A program made the translations under genes and the position numbers. The notes beneath the pieces were generated by a model. The model worked only from the letters and a program-made list of their open reading frames with translations, was not told the DNA's origin and ran no database searches. DNA of 64,000 nucleotides. Origin: Gemmobacter megaterium (GTDB lineage Bacteria > Pseudomonadota > Alphaproteobacteria > Rhodobacterales > Rhodobacteraceae). Positions 24,281 to 32,851 of this stretch are shown here, piece by piece. The stretch spans positions 62,001 to 126,000 of the forward strand of contig NZ_FTOT01000004.1 in NCBI RefSeq assembly GCF_900156815.1, read 5' to 3'. How positions within the stretch are numbered: the stretch's first letter is position 1; every line of letters starts with the position of its first letter.

Positions 24281-24292
24281 AAATCCGCAGGA
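24281..24292 (+). repeat. 12-bp direct repeat at the predicted rpoH transcription start, copy 2
   Basis: AAATCCGCAGGA, identical to 24227-24238 and 54 bp from it, overlapping the expected +1 region. Confidence 0.6.
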
Positions 24293-24307
24293 TGCCCCCT
24301 CTTGAGG

Positions 24308-24346
24308 CTCCGGTCGGCGATGCTTACGTTAGCGTCAACGCCGGAG
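24308..24346 (+). promoter_or_regulatory. Structured rpoH leader with embedded near-palindrome
   Basis: CTCCGG (24308-24313) can pair with CCGGAG (24341-24346), enclosing CTTACGTTAGCGTCAA at 24323-24338, which itself resembles MerR-family (LiuR-like) sites. It lies within the predicted 5' UTR of rpoH and could act at RNA or DNA level. This is inference only. Confidence 0.3.
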
Positions 24347-24396
24347 AAGCCGACCCCCAAGGTCAGTGCCCCGGACCAGACAGGGATGATATGACC

Positions 24397-25293
24397 ATGA
24401 GCACATATGCCAACCTTCCCGCCCCTAGCCCCGAACAGGGGCTGAACCGCTATATGCAGGAAATCCGCAAGTTTCCCATGCTCGAACCCGAGCAAGAATA
24501 CATGCTGGCCAAACGCTGGGCCGACCATCAGGACACCGAAGCCGCGCATCAGCTTGTCACAAGCCACCTGCGCCTGGCTGCCAAGATCGCCATGGGCTAT
24601 CGCGGCTATGGCCTGCCGCAGGCCGAGGTGATTTCCGAAGCGAATGTGGGCCTGATGCAGGCGGTCAAACGCTTTGACCCCGAAAAGGGGTTTCGTCTGG
24701 CCACCTATGCGATGTGGTGGATTCGCGCCAGCATCCAGGAATATATCCTGCGGTCCTGGAGCTTGGTGAAGCTGGGGACGACCAGCGCGCAGAAAAAGCT
24801 GTTCTTCAACCTGCGCAAGGCAAAATCCCGCATCGGCGCCCTGGAAGATGGCGACCTGCGGCCGGAAAACGTTGCCCGCATCGCCCATGACCTGAATGTG
24901 ACCGAGGATGAGGTGGTGTCGATGAACCGCCGCCTCTCGGGGTCGGATGCCAGCCTGAATGCAACCGTCGGATCCGATGGCGAGGGGTCGAGCCAGTGGC
25001 AGGACTGGCTGGAGGATGAAGATGCCGATCAGGCCGGTGCCTACGAGGCACGCGACGAGATGGAGGCACGCCTGTCGCTGCTGACGCAGGCGATGGATGT
25101 GCTGAACGAGCGTGAACGCGATGTGCTGACCCAACGCCGCCTGTCGGACGAACCCGTGACACTGGAAGATCTGTCGTCGCAATACAGTGTCAGCCGCGAA
25201 CGCATCCGCCAGATCGAAGTGCGCGCCTTTGAAAAGCTTCAGGCCCGTATGACCGAACTGGCACGAGAGCGGGGAATGCTGGAACCCGCCTGA
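24397..25293 (+). CDS. rpoH: RNA polymerase heat-shock sigma factor sigma-32
   Basis: The 298-aa protein has region 2 (EPEQEYMLAKRWADHQDTEAAHQLVTSHLRLAAKIA; EVISEANVGLMQAVKRFDPEKGFRLATYAMWWIRASIQEYIL), the RpoH-specific box QKKLFFNLR, and region 4 (LNERERDVLTQRRL; SVSRERIRQIEVRAFEKLQ). MSTYANLPAPSPEQGLNRYM is the usual alphaproteobacterial N-terminus; an ATG two codons earlier is also possible. Rhodobacters often carry two RpoH paralogues, and only one is here. It has a candidate TATAAT promoter, a structured leader and a strong terminator. Confidence 0.96.
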   Translation: MSTYANLPAPSPEQGLNRYMQEIRKFPMLEPEQEYMLAKRWADHQDTEAAHQLVTSHLRLAAKIAMGYRGYGLPQAEVISEANVGLMQAVKRFDPEKGFRLATYAMWWIRASIQEYILRSWSLVKLGTTSAQKKLFFNLRKAKSRIGALEDGDLRPENVARIAHDLNVTEDEVVSMNRRLSGSDASLNATVGSDGEGSSQWQDWLEDEDADQAGAYEARDEMEARLSLLTQAMDVLNERERDVLTQRRLSDEPVTLEDLSSQYSVSRERIRQIEVRAFEKLQARMTELARERGMLEPA

Positions 25294-25322
25294 CCCGGCG
25301 CCTCGCCCCCGATCGGCGATAC

Positions 25323-25351
25323 GGCCACCCCACACCAGGGGTGGCCTTTTT
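25323..25351 (+). terminator. Rho-independent terminator of rpoH
   Basis: GGCCACCCC (25323-25331) pairs perfectly with GGGGTGGCC (25338-25346) around ACACCA and is followed by TTTTTC. It begins 30 bp after the rpoH stop. Confidence 0.9.
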
Positions 25352-25475
25352 CTTGGGCCCAAGCCCGCCGCCGCACGGGGCCGGCGAAAAGGCACGCAGG
25401 TTTCGCGTCCTCGCCGTGAATTTGCCGGAATCTGACGGCAGGGTTGCGAGCAAGTCAGTCCGCGCGAGGCCGCCC

Positions 25476-26795
25476 ATGAACGTGCATGTCGAACCCGTCT
25501 CCAATGTGACCCCGCCGCCGGCCCTGCGGCGGCTGGAGGATGTGGGCCTTGGCATGGTGATGATGCGGGACATCCTGCTCAAGACAATGTTTCGCATGAA
25601 CCTGTCGCTGGTCAGCGATCTGGCGCGGATCGTCTGCTTGCCGGTCCCGCTGGTGCAGGAACTGGTCGATCTGACACGCGGCCAACGCCTGATCGAGGCG
25701 ACCGGAACACTGCATGCCACAAGCGGCAATGAAATGGGCTATCAACTGACCGACGGCGGCAAGGCCCGTGCCCTGGATGCCTTGGCGCAATCGGAATATT
25801 ATGGCGCGATGCCGGTGCCCCTGGCGGCCTACAAGGATCAGGTCGCGCGGCAATCGGTCCGCAAGCTGAAACTGACAAAGACCGAACTGTTGCGCGGCAT
25901 GGGGCATCTGATCCTGCCGCCGGATCTGATCGACAATCTTGGGCCTGCTGTCACCTCGGGGCGGTCGATCCTGATGTATGGCCCGCCCGGCAACGGCAAA
26001 TCCAGTATCTCGAACGGGATCCGCGATGCGTTGGGCGACCGGATCTATGTGCCGCGCGCCATCGAATATTCCGGGCAGATCATCACCGTCTATGACCCGA
26101 TCGTCCACGCCAAGGCCGAAGCGGCGGTCGATGACCCCAACCAGTTGCGGCGCACCTCGAACCGCTATGACACGCGCTATGTCTATTGCGAACGGCCTAC
26201 GGTGATCACGGGGGGCGAACTGTCGCTGGACATGCTGGACCTGGCCTACAACCCCGTCGCCCGCACCTATCAGGCCAGCCTGCAACTCAAGGCTACGGGG
26301 GGGATCTTCATCATCGACGACCTTGGCCGTCAGGCAGAGCCGCCGCAAAAGATCGTCAACCGCTGGATCGTGCCGCTGGAGGAAAGCCGCGACATCCTGG
26401 CGCTGCAATCGGGCGAAAAGTTCACAGTGCCCTTTGACACGCTGGTGATCTTTTCCACCAACTTTCACCCGAACGAGATCTTCGACGGCGCCGCCCTGCG
26501 GCGGATTTTCTTCAAGATCAAGGTGGATGGCCCCAATCAGGAAATGTTCCTGAAGATCTTTGCCATGGTGGCCAAGAAAAAGGGAATGCCGCTGAACGAG
26601 GCGGCGCTCCTGCATCTGCTCAAGGTCAAGTATCCGACAATCAGCAACACCTTTGCCAACTACCAGCCGGTCTATCTGATCGACCAGATGATTGCCGTCT
26701 GCGACTTCGAAGGTATCCCCTACCAGATGACCCCCGAGTTGATCGACCGCGCCTGGGCCAACATGTTCGTCCGGCAGGAGCAGATTGCAAAATAG
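25476..26795 (+). CDS. AAA+ ATPase with N-terminal winged-helix-like domain
   Basis: The 439-aa protein has an N-terminal helical domain of about 120 residues (DILLKTMFRMNLSLVSDLARIVCLPVPLVQELVDLT...GYQLTDGGKARALDALAQSEY) that reads like a winged helix. An AAA+ core follows with Walker A GPPGNGKSS near residue 170, Walker B GGIFIIDDLGRQ, and an arginine-finger-like ALRRIFFKI. The start at 25476 uses GAGG nine bases upstream. Similar ATPases occur in many Rhodobacterales and other proteobacteria without a defined substrate. The gene is isolated between the rpoH terminator and convergent lpxA. Confidence 0.8.
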   Translation: MNVHVEPVSNVTPPPALRRLEDVGLGMVMMRDILLKTMFRMNLSLVSDLARIVCLPVPLVQELVDLTRGQRLIEATGTLHATSGNEMGYQLTDGGKARALDALAQSEYYGAMPVPLAAYKDQVARQSVRKLKLTKTELLRGMGHLILPPDLIDNLGPAVTSGRSILMYGPPGNGKSSISNGIRDALGDRIYVPRAIEYSGQIITVYDPIVHAKAEAAVDDPNQLRRTSNRYDTRYVYCERPTVITGGELSLDMLDLAYNPVARTYQASLQLKATGGIFIIDDLGRQAEPPQKIVNRWIVPLEESRDILALQSGEKFTVPFDTLVIFSTNFHPNEIFDGAALRRIFFKIKVDGPNQEMFLKIFAMVAKKKGMPLNEAALLHLLKVKYPTISNTFANYQPVYLIDQMIAVCDFEGIPYQMTPELIDRAWANMFVRQEQIAK

Positions 26796-26824
26796 GCGCC
26801 CTGCCCGCCCGGCACATGCCCCGT

Positions 26825-27622
26825 TCAGCGTGGGGTCAGGAACGATCTGTCGGTTGCGCCAAGGATGAAGTCCGTCACCTCGCGCACATGGGCGCTTTCG
26901 GTTTCGTCGGCAAGACGGCGGGCGCGGTCAACGAAGGCGCCTTCCCCCTGCGCCAGCATCTGATAGGCGGCGCGCAAGGCGGTGATCTCGGCCCGGTTCA
27001 CACCACGGCGCTTGAGCCCGACCAGGTTCAGCCCGTCCAGTTCGCCACGCGGGGCCTGCACAAGTCCAAAGGGTATGACATCGTTTGTCACCATCGTAAC
27101 GGCCCCGATGATCGCGCCGCGCCCGACCCGGACCCACTGGTGAATGCCTGAAAGTCCGCCAATGATCACATCGTCGCCCAACCAGCAATGGCCCGCCACT
27201 GCAACCTGATTGGCCAGGATCACGCGGTTTCCAACGGTCGCATCATGCCCGACGTGCGATCCTGTCATCAACAGGCAGTCGTCGCCCACGCGCGTGATGC
27301 CGCCGCCGCCCTCGGTTCCTGTGTTCAGCGTGGCGCCTTCGCGGATACGGCACCGAGCCCCGACAACCAGCCGCGTGCGTTCGCCCTTGAACTTCAGATC
27401 CTGCGGAACCTCGCCAACCACGGCAAACGGCCAGATCTCGGTGCCGGGCCCGATCTCGGTCCAGCCTGTCACCACCACATGGGACTTGAGCACCACCCCT
27501 TCGCCCAGAACCACCTCGGGACCGACCAGACTGAAAGGCCCGATGACGCAGCCGGGGCCGATCACGGCCCCCGCCTCGATCACCGCAGTCGGATGAATCT
27601 GTGCGCCGGGATCGATGGACAT
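26825..27622 (-). CDS. lpxA: UDP-N-acetylglucosamine acyltransferase
   Basis: The 265-aa enzyme performs the first step of lipid A synthesis, moving a 3-hydroxyacyl chain from ACP to UDP-GlcNAc. The left-handed beta-helix hexapeptide repeats run from residue 5 to about 180 (PTAVIEAGAVIGPGCVIGPFSLVGPEVVLG). The catalytic His lies in HVGHDATVGNRVILAN, and GLNLVGLKRRG is the LpxA-specific transition to the C-terminal helices. It follows fabZ by 3 bp. The usual followers lpxI and lpxB are absent; the next gene is convergent. Confidence 0.97.
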   Translation of the reverse strand: MSIDPGAQIHPTAVIEAGAVIGPGCVIGPFSLVGPEVVLGEGVVLKSHVVVTGWTEIGPGTEIWPFAVVGEVPQDLKFKGERTRLVVGARCRIREGATLNTGTEGGGGITRVGDDCLLMTGSHVGHDATVGNRVILANQVAVAGHCWLGDDVIIGGLSGIHQWVRVGRGAIIGAVTMVTNDVIPFGLVQAPRGELDGLNLVGLKRRGVNRAEITALRAAYQMLAQGEGAFVDRARRLADETESAHVREVTDFILGATDRSFLTPR

Positions 27623-27625
27623 CGC

Positions 27626-28087
27626 CTAGCCCTTTGCCACATCGAACATCGCGGTAAAGGTCGCCTCGGCCGCGAGTTCATCACCAACCATCGCGCGACC
27701 CTCGAATTTCCACACACGCCCGCCACCGCGCAATGCCTTGACATGCAGTTCAAGCACATCGCCCGGCACCACCTTGCGGCGGAACTTGCACGCCTCGACC
27801 CCCATGAAGAAGACCTTGGCGTTCTTGTCCACCAGATCCATCGTCAGCCCGACCAGAATGCCCGATGTCTGCGCCATCGCCTCGACGATCATCACGCCGG
27901 GCATGATGGGCAATCCGGGGAAATGGCCGGTAAAATGCGGTTCGTTATAGGTGACATTCTTGATGCCGATACAAGAGTCGCCCACCACGATATCACGCAC
28001 CTTGTCCACCAGCAGGAACGGGTAGCGGTGCGGAATGATCCGCATGATCAGATCCAGATCGGCTTCGGTGCGGGCGGCATCGGTCAT
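27626..28087 (-). CDS. fabZ: 3-hydroxyacyl-ACP dehydratase FabZ
   Basis: The 153-aa hot-dog-fold enzyme dehydrates beta-hydroxyacyl-ACP in fatty acid elongation. The active-site His is in [11 protein letters not shown] and [26 protein letters not shown], the latter also giving the catalytic Glu. [18 protein letters not shown] is chosen as N-terminus because GGAAGGACC sits 7 bases before this ATG; a longer TTG-initiated form would swallow the ribosome-binding site. It is between skp and lpxA in the bamA-skp-fabZ-lpxA order known from many proteobacteria. Confidence 0.96.
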   Translation of the reverse strand: MTDAARTEADLDLIMRIIPHRYPFLLVDKVRDIVVGDSCIGIKNVTYNEPHFTGHFPGLPIMPGVMIVEAMAQTSGILVGLTMDLVDKNAKVFFMGVEACKFRRKVVPGDVLELHVKALRGGGRVWKFEGRAMVGDELAAEATFTAMFDVAKG

Positions 28088-28170
28088 TACAGGTCCTTCC
28101 GGCAAGACCGCGACAGGCGCGGCAAGAGATGTGCTAGCAAGTCGGTCACATGGTGTCCAGCCAACCGGCG

Positions 28171-28791
28171 TCAGGGCGCAGGCGGGACAGGCGGTTCCAC
28201 GGGATCCGTCGGTCGGGGCAAATCCGCACCATCGCCGATCAGCTCATCCATGCGGGCGATGGCGGCATCGGTGATGTCGATCTCGCGAAAGCCCAGAACG
28301 ATCGCTTCTTCAGCAATTATGGCCAGCGCACCGCGTTCCCGCATCACCTGCGCCAACACCTGATTGGCTACGTCGCGGAAACGCAGACGCGCCTCGTCGT
28401 GGCGCTGATAGATCGCGCGCTCCTTGGATTTCTGCGCGTTGCGATGATCCTCGACATCGGAATTGAAGCTGTTCGCAAGCGACCGGAATTCTTCGGGGGC
28501 CAGGGTGGGGCGCCGGTCGGTCAATTGCCTTTCGCGCTGCGCCAGGTCGGCCTCGATCTCGCGGTTCTCGGCGGCAAGCGTCTTTTGCTCTGCCTCCAGC
28601 TCGGCCAACAGGGCCTGACCATAGCGGCTGCCGGAAAACAACCGCCCGTCGTCAAGCGTGACAAAGGGCAGTTGCACCGTTCCGGGCGACAGCCCGTCCT
28701 GCGGCCGATCCCCGGCCCCCTGTGCATAGGCCATGGGCGCCACACTCAGCGCCCACAGAGCCAAAACCGGACCAATGCCCGCGCGGCGCAT
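28171..28791 (-). CDS. Periplasmic chaperone of the OmpH/Skp family
   Basis: The 206-aa protein starts [20 protein letters not shown] with signal cleavage after AYA, then a short beta segment ([14 protein letters not shown]) and a long charged coiled coil ([31 protein letters not shown] through [16 protein letters not shown]). This forms the tentacles of Skp, which cages unfolded outer-membrane proteins for BamA. A Pro-rich tail ends the chain. Its ATG overlaps the bamA stop by one base (TGATG), which argues for coupled translation. Confidence 0.85.
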   Translation of the reverse strand: MRRAGIGPVLALWALSVAPMAYAQGAGDRPQDGLSPGTVQLPFVTLDDGRLFSGSRYGQALLAELEAEQKTLAAENREIEADLAQRERQLTDRRPTLAPEEFRSLANSFNSDVEDHRNAQKSKERAIYQRHDEARLRFRDVANQVLAQVMRERGALAIIAEEAIVLGFREIDITDAAIARMDELIGDGADLPRPTDPVEPPVPPAP

Positions 28792-31163
28792 CAGAACTTG
28801 GTCGAGATCGTCAGATCGAAGCGCTGTTCCTTGTCATAGGTCTGCTTCTTGAGCGCCTTGGCAAAGTTGAAGCGCAGCGGCCCAAGCGGCGTATCCCACA
28901 ACAGCGCGACCCCCACAGACGAGCGCAAGCGCAGCTTGTCATCCACCGTGCCGGTCGCACCGGCGGTATCGTTCAGACCCCAGACCGAACCGACATCAAA
29001 GAACACGCCGCCCCGAATGCCGTATTCCTCGGGCAGACCGACGGGGAAATCCGCCTCCATCCGGGCAACGGCGTAGTAGTTGCCGCCCAGCGGGTCGTTG
29101 CGCCCTGCCCCGGTATCGCGTGGGCCGATGCCGAAAGGCTCGAACCCGCGGATCTTGCTGTCGAGAAAGAAGCGTTCGCTCGCCCTGGTGCCGCTGCTGC
29201 CAGAGGTGGCGATGGCGCCGGCCTCGAATTCGGCCCGCAGCCGCACATCACCGTTGAGGATAGAGGTCTGGGTCCCGGCAAAGACTTCGGACCGCAGGAA
29301 CTTCAGGTCGCCCCCGACGCCGTAAACGTCCTGCGAGAACCGGAAGACATAGGCGGTGCGCCCTGCCAACCCGCCGCGCCGATTGTCCAGGCTGAGCGTA
29401 TAGCCCACCGCCGACCCCCACAGGGAGCCGCGCAATTCCTCGCGCTGAAGGATCGGGCTGGAGGCCAGGATCGGATTGCCATCGGCATCGGTCCCGCCTG
29501 TCGAGACGTTGAAGATGCGCGACTTGTTCAGCGTATAGCGCGTTTCCAGCCGGGCGGTCTGCGACAGCGGGAATTCCAGCGCGATCCCGCCCTGGACCAG
29601 CCGGGAATCCCAACTGGCGTAATTCGCCTCGGTCTGGGCATAAAGGCCAGAGAAGGTGAATTTCAGGTCACGCCCCAGCAACGCGGGTTCCGAGAAGGTG
29701 AAGGACGAGGTTGCGTCCGACGCCCCGAGGTTCAGGTCCAGCGACACGAACTGGCCACGGCCAAGGAAGTTCGACTCCGACAGGCCCACCATGAAGCCGA
29801 CACCATCGGCCTTGCCATAGCTGGCACCAAAGGACAGCGACCCGGTGGGCTTTTCCTGAACGGTCGCCTTGACAATCACGCCTTCGGTGCTGGTGCCCTC
29901 GACCGCCTCGACATTGGCATTCTCGAAATAGCCCAGGGCCCGGATCCGTTCGGCCGCCTCGCGGATCTCGCGCGGGTTCAGCGGATCCCCCTCGACGGTG
30001 CGGAACTGGCGACGGATCACCTGATCCATCGTGGTGGTGTTGCCCTCGATGTCGATACGCTCGACAAAGATGCGTTCGCCCCGGACCAGCGCAAAGTCGA
30101 TATCCAGGATTTGCTGGGCATCGTTGCGCTTGATCCGCGGCTCGACCCGCAGGAAGTTGATCCCCTTGCGGCTGGCCAGCGCCTCCATCCGGGCCGTCAC
30201 GGCCTCGACATCGGACGGGGTGTAGATCGACCCCGGCCGCAGGCGCAGCAGCGACGCATAATCGTCGGCATTCACCCCTTCGACTTCCGAGATCACGCGG
30301 GTTTGGCCGAACTTGTATTGCAGCCCCTCGCGCACGGTGAAGGTGACGAAGAACCCGTCCCGCTCGCGCGCCATCTCGGCGCTGGCATCCTGCACCTGAA
30401 AGTCGATATAGCCGCGCGACAGGTAGAAATCCTTGAGCAACTGGCGGTCCACGTCGATCCGCTCGGCCACATAGGTATCCGAACTGATCAACTGGCGCAG
30501 CAGGCCGGCCTGTTTGGTCTGCAACACCTGACGCAGGCGACGGTCGGTAAAGGCGCGGTTGCCAACGAAGGACAGCCGCTCCACCTCGACGACGCGGCCT
30601 TCGGCAATCTCGAACACCAGATCGACACGGTTGTCAGAGCGACGGATGATCCGCGGCTCGACCCGCGCGGCCATGCGCCCGGTGACCGAATACGCCTCGG
30701 CAATCTGGGCGGCATCCGCCTCTGCCGTCGCGGGGGAATAGACACGGCGCGACCGCGACTCGATCAGCTTTTGCAGGTCTTCGGTCTTGAGCCGCCGGTT
30801 CCCCTCAAAGTTCACGACATTGATCGTGGGGTATTCCTTGACGGCAATCACCAGCGTGCCGCCACGCGGGGTCAGGCTGACGCTTTCGAACAGGCCGGAA
30901 TTCACCAGCCGCTGATAGGCATCGTTCAGATCGGCCGCCGACAGCGCATCGCCGCGCGCGATACGGGCGTGGCCCAGAATCGTGCGCGGTTCGATCCGCT
31001 GGTTGCCCTCGATCGTGACGCTGGAAAAGCGATATCCCTGCGCGAAGGACGGCAGAGGCACCGCAGAAATACCAACCGCAGACGCAAGTAGAACCGCAAG
31101 AACCCCGTTGCGCATACGCGAACCAGCCATCATTGCACCCCGGAAGCCATCAAATCCGTACAT
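28791..31163 (-). CDS. bamA: Outer-membrane protein assembly factor BamA
   Basis: The 790-aa Omp85 protein has a signal sequence (GVLAVLLASAVGISAVPLPS, cleaved after FAQ), five POTRA domains (about 45-430, starting YRFSSVTIEGNQRIEPRTIL) and a 16-strand barrel (about 430-790) ending TISTKF with the terminal Phe required for insertion. The start could be 31163 or the ATG pair at 31133/31130; the latter follows CCGGGGTGCA and gives a more usual signal peptide. A candidate promoter with perfect TTGACA lies at 31200-31228, just past a terminator, so bamA may start its own operon with skp, fabZ and lpxA. Confidence 0.95.
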   Translation of the reverse strand: MYGFDGFRGAMMAGSRMRNGVLAVLLASAVGISAVPLPSFAQGYRFSSVTIEGNQRIEPRTILGHARIARGDALSAADLNDAYQRLVNSGLFESVSLTPRGGTLVIAVKEYPTINVVNFEGNRRLKTEDLQKLIESRSRRVYSPATAEADAAQIAEAYSVTGRMAARVEPRIIRRSDNRVDLVFEIAEGRVVEVERLSFVGNRAFTDRRLRQVLQTKQAGLLRQLISSDTYVAERIDVDRQLLKDFYLSRGYIDFQVQDASAEMARERDGFFVTFTVREGLQYKFGQTRVISEVEGVNADDYASLLRLRPGSIYTPSDVEAVTARMEALASRKGINFLRVEPRIKRNDAQQILDIDFALVRGERIFVERIDIEGNTTTMDQVIRRQFRTVEGDPLNPREIREAAERIRALGYFENANVEAVEGTSTEGVIVKATVQEKPTGSLSFGASYGKADGVGFMVGLSESNFLGRGQFVSLDLNLGASDATSSFTFSEPALLGRDLKFTFSGLYAQTEANYASWDSRLVQGGIALEFPLSQTARLETRYTLNKSRIFNVSTGGTDADGNPILASSPILQREELRGSLWGSAVGYTLSLDNRRGGLAGRTAYVFRFSQDVYGVGGDLKFLRSEVFAGTQTSILNGDVRLRAEFEAGAIATSGSSGTRASERFFLDSKIRGFEPFGIGPRDTGAGRNDPLGGNYYAVARMEADFPVGLPEEYGIRGGVFFDVGSVWGLNDTAGATGTVDDKLRLRSSVGVALLWDTPLGPLRFNFAKALKKQTYDKEQRFDLTISTKF

Positions 31164-31199
31164 TAAGACAAACCCCCCGGTCGCCGCCTGTTTCGATCC

Positions 31200-31228
31200 T
31201 GACTAGCCCGAACGGGCAGGCTTGTCAA
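31200..31228 (-). promoter_or_regulatory. Candidate bamA promoter
   Basis: On the minus strand TTGACA (31228-31223) is followed after 17 bp by TAGTCA. The -35 is perfect and the -10 weak. The position, right after the hairpin at 31235-31265 and 37 bp before the longer bamA start, fits an independent promoter. Confidence 0.4.
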
Positions 31229-31234
31229 AAGCAC

Positions 31235-31265
31235 AAAGGCGCGGACCATGCGGGTCCGCGCCTTT
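31235..31265 (-). terminator. 13-bp hairpin terminator between the small membrane protein gene and bamA
   Basis: AAAGGCGCGGACC (31235-31247) and GGTCCGCGCCTTT (31253-31265) pair perfectly around 5 bases. On the minus strand GTGCTTTTG follows, giving a moderate U-rich tract. Confidence 0.75.
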
Positions 31266-31285
31266 GGCTGGCCAGATTACCTGAA

Positions 31286-31423
31286 TTACAGATTCGTCAG
31301 TACCGAACCAAGGAACGCCCCGGCCAGCAAACCCACCAGGATGGTGCCCAGGGAAAACAGCCTGTCCCAGTTGAGATTGACGATCAGCGAAAGGCTACGA
31401 TAGCCACTGGCAAGCGTCTGCAT
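31286..31423 (-). CDS. 45-aa single-span membrane protein
   Basis: The frame starts MQTLASGYRSLSLIVNLNWD and continues into a 20-residue hydrophobic segment (LFSLGTILVGLLAGAFLGSVL). GGAG lies about 10 bases before the ATG at 31423. It has rseP upstream on the same strand and its own terminator downstream. N-in topology is likely. I do not recognise a function; the position between rseP and bamA suggests an envelope role, but this is inference. Confidence 0.65.
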   Translation of the reverse strand: MQTLASGYRSLSLIVNLNWDRLFSLGTILVGLLAGAFLGSVLTNL

Positions 31424-31513
31424 GACGATACTCCGCGACAAGGGGCACGCCGGGCGCCCAGTCGCCCGGTACGCCCCGTCTAGCAACGGAATATGGCCGC
31501 ATTTTGGCAAAAA

Positions 31514-32848
31514 TCAGGGGCAGAACAGGTCATTCGTCAAGGCAAAGACCATCAGCGTCAGCAACAGTGCCAATCCCGCCGTCATCAGCCCGCGCAGCGC
31601 CCGGTCACTGGGCGGTTTGCCGGTAACAGCCTCCCAGGCGTGGAACACCAGATGCCCGCCGTCCAGCACGGGAATCGGGAACAGGTTCATCATGCCGACC
31701 GCGGTGGACAGCATGGCGATGAACCAGATGAAGGTCATGGTGCCCTGCGCCGCCGCATTGCCTGAACTTTCCGCGATTCCCAGCGGACCGCGCAGATTGC
31801 AACTGGAAATGGCGCCTGTCACCATGTGCCACAGACCGGACAGCGAGGTCTGCACGATCATGCCGGTCTGCCGCGCCCCCAGCCACAACGCCTCGAACGG
31901 GCCTGCGCGACGGGTTTCGGGTTCGAACACCAGCCCGCCCGTCAGCCCCAGAAGCCAGCGGGTTTCAAAACCGCCGTCCGGGCTGGGCAGATCCACGCGG
32001 CGCGGCGTCAGGGTGATGTCCTGAACCTGACCGTCGCGCCAGACGGAGAGGGTCTGGGCGGCCCCTTCGGACTCGCCGATCAGCTTGCGCAATTCGGCAA
32101 AGGCGTGAATGGGGGTGCCGTTGACCGAAACGACGACGTCCCCGGCCTGCAATCCCGCCGACTGGGCCGCCGAATCGGGTTGCACAAGATCGGCGACCGG
32201 CGGGAAGGGGAACGGCCCCTCCAGCGTCACGACCCGCCCGCCCCGGTCCACCGTATAGCTGACGACCGGCGCAGGTGTCAGGCCGTCGGCCACGGTGTAG
32301 AAATCGCCCAATCCCGCCACGGGCTGGCCATCGAGCGCGGTGATCAGATCGCCCGGTTGCAGCGTCTGCGCCAGCGGCATCGGCTTGACCTGGCCCACGC
32401 GGGCCTCTTCGGTAGCGATACCGCTCCACAGGGCGATGCCCGCAAAGATCAGGATCGACAAGACAAAGTTGAACACCGGCCCCGCCGCCACCGTGGCCGA
32501 ACGTGCCCAGAGCGGCGCGCCATGCATGGTATCGCGGCGCTCCTCGGGGCTCATGGTGTCCAGCGCATGTTCGTCGCGGCCCGAGGCCGCATCGGCATCG
32601 CCCTTGAACTTGACGTAGCCGCCAAAAGGCAAGGCCGCCACCTGCCAATGCGTGCCGTGCCGGTCGGTCCAGCCGAACAGCTTTGGCCCGAATCCCAGGC
32701 TGAACACATCCGCCTTGATCCCGGTCCAGCGTCCGACGATGTAATGCCCGTATTCATGCACCGCCACGATCACGGACAGGGCGGCGACAAAGGCAACCAG
32801 CGTCCAGATCACGTTGCCGAAGGATGGAAGCTGCGCCAGAAAATCCAT
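31514..32848 (-). CDS. rseP: RIP site-2 zinc metalloprotease RseP
   Basis: The 444-aa intramembrane protease cleaves anti-sigma factors and remnant signal peptides. HEYGHYIVGRW in the first transmembrane helix carries the HExxH zinc site, and NLFPIPVLDGGHLVFHAWEA in the third carries the Asp ligand. PDZ-like domains lie between (about 130-300: AQTLQPGDLITALDGQPVAG and AAQSAGLQAGDVVVSVNGTP). It follows dxr by 3 bp, the usual order uppS-cdsA-dxr-rseP. Confidence 0.96.
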   Translation of the reverse strand: MDFLAQLPSFGNVIWTLVAFVAALSVIVAVHEYGHYIVGRWTGIKADVFSLGFGPKLFGWTDRHGTHWQVAALPFGGYVKFKGDADAASGRDEHALDTMSPEERRDTMHGAPLWARSATVAAGPVFNFVLSILIFAGIALWSGIATEEARVGQVKPMPLAQTLQPGDLITALDGQPVAGLGDFYTVADGLTPAPVVSYTVDRGGRVVTLEGPFPFPPVADLVQPDSAAQSAGLQAGDVVVSVNGTPIHAFAELRKLIGESEGAAQTLSVWRDGQVQDITLTPRRVDLPSPDGGFETRWLLGLTGGLVFEPETRRAGPFEALWLGARQTGMIVQTSLSGLWHMVTGAISSCNLRGPLGIAESSGNAAAQGTMTFIWFIAMLSTAVGMMNLFPIPVLDGGHLVFHAWEAVTGKPPSDRALRGLMTAGLALLLTLMVFALTNDLFCP

Positions 32849-32851
32849 TGT

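Noticed and set aside
24165-24396. A tRNA or small RNA gene upstream of rpoH
   Set aside because: Short hairpins are present, but no cloverleaf or T-loop (GTTCRANTC) is seen; treated as leader and promoter elements.
28722-31091. A plus-strand frame of about 790 codons antisense to bamA
   Set aside because: BamA is unmistakable on the other strand and the antisense product lacks any motif.
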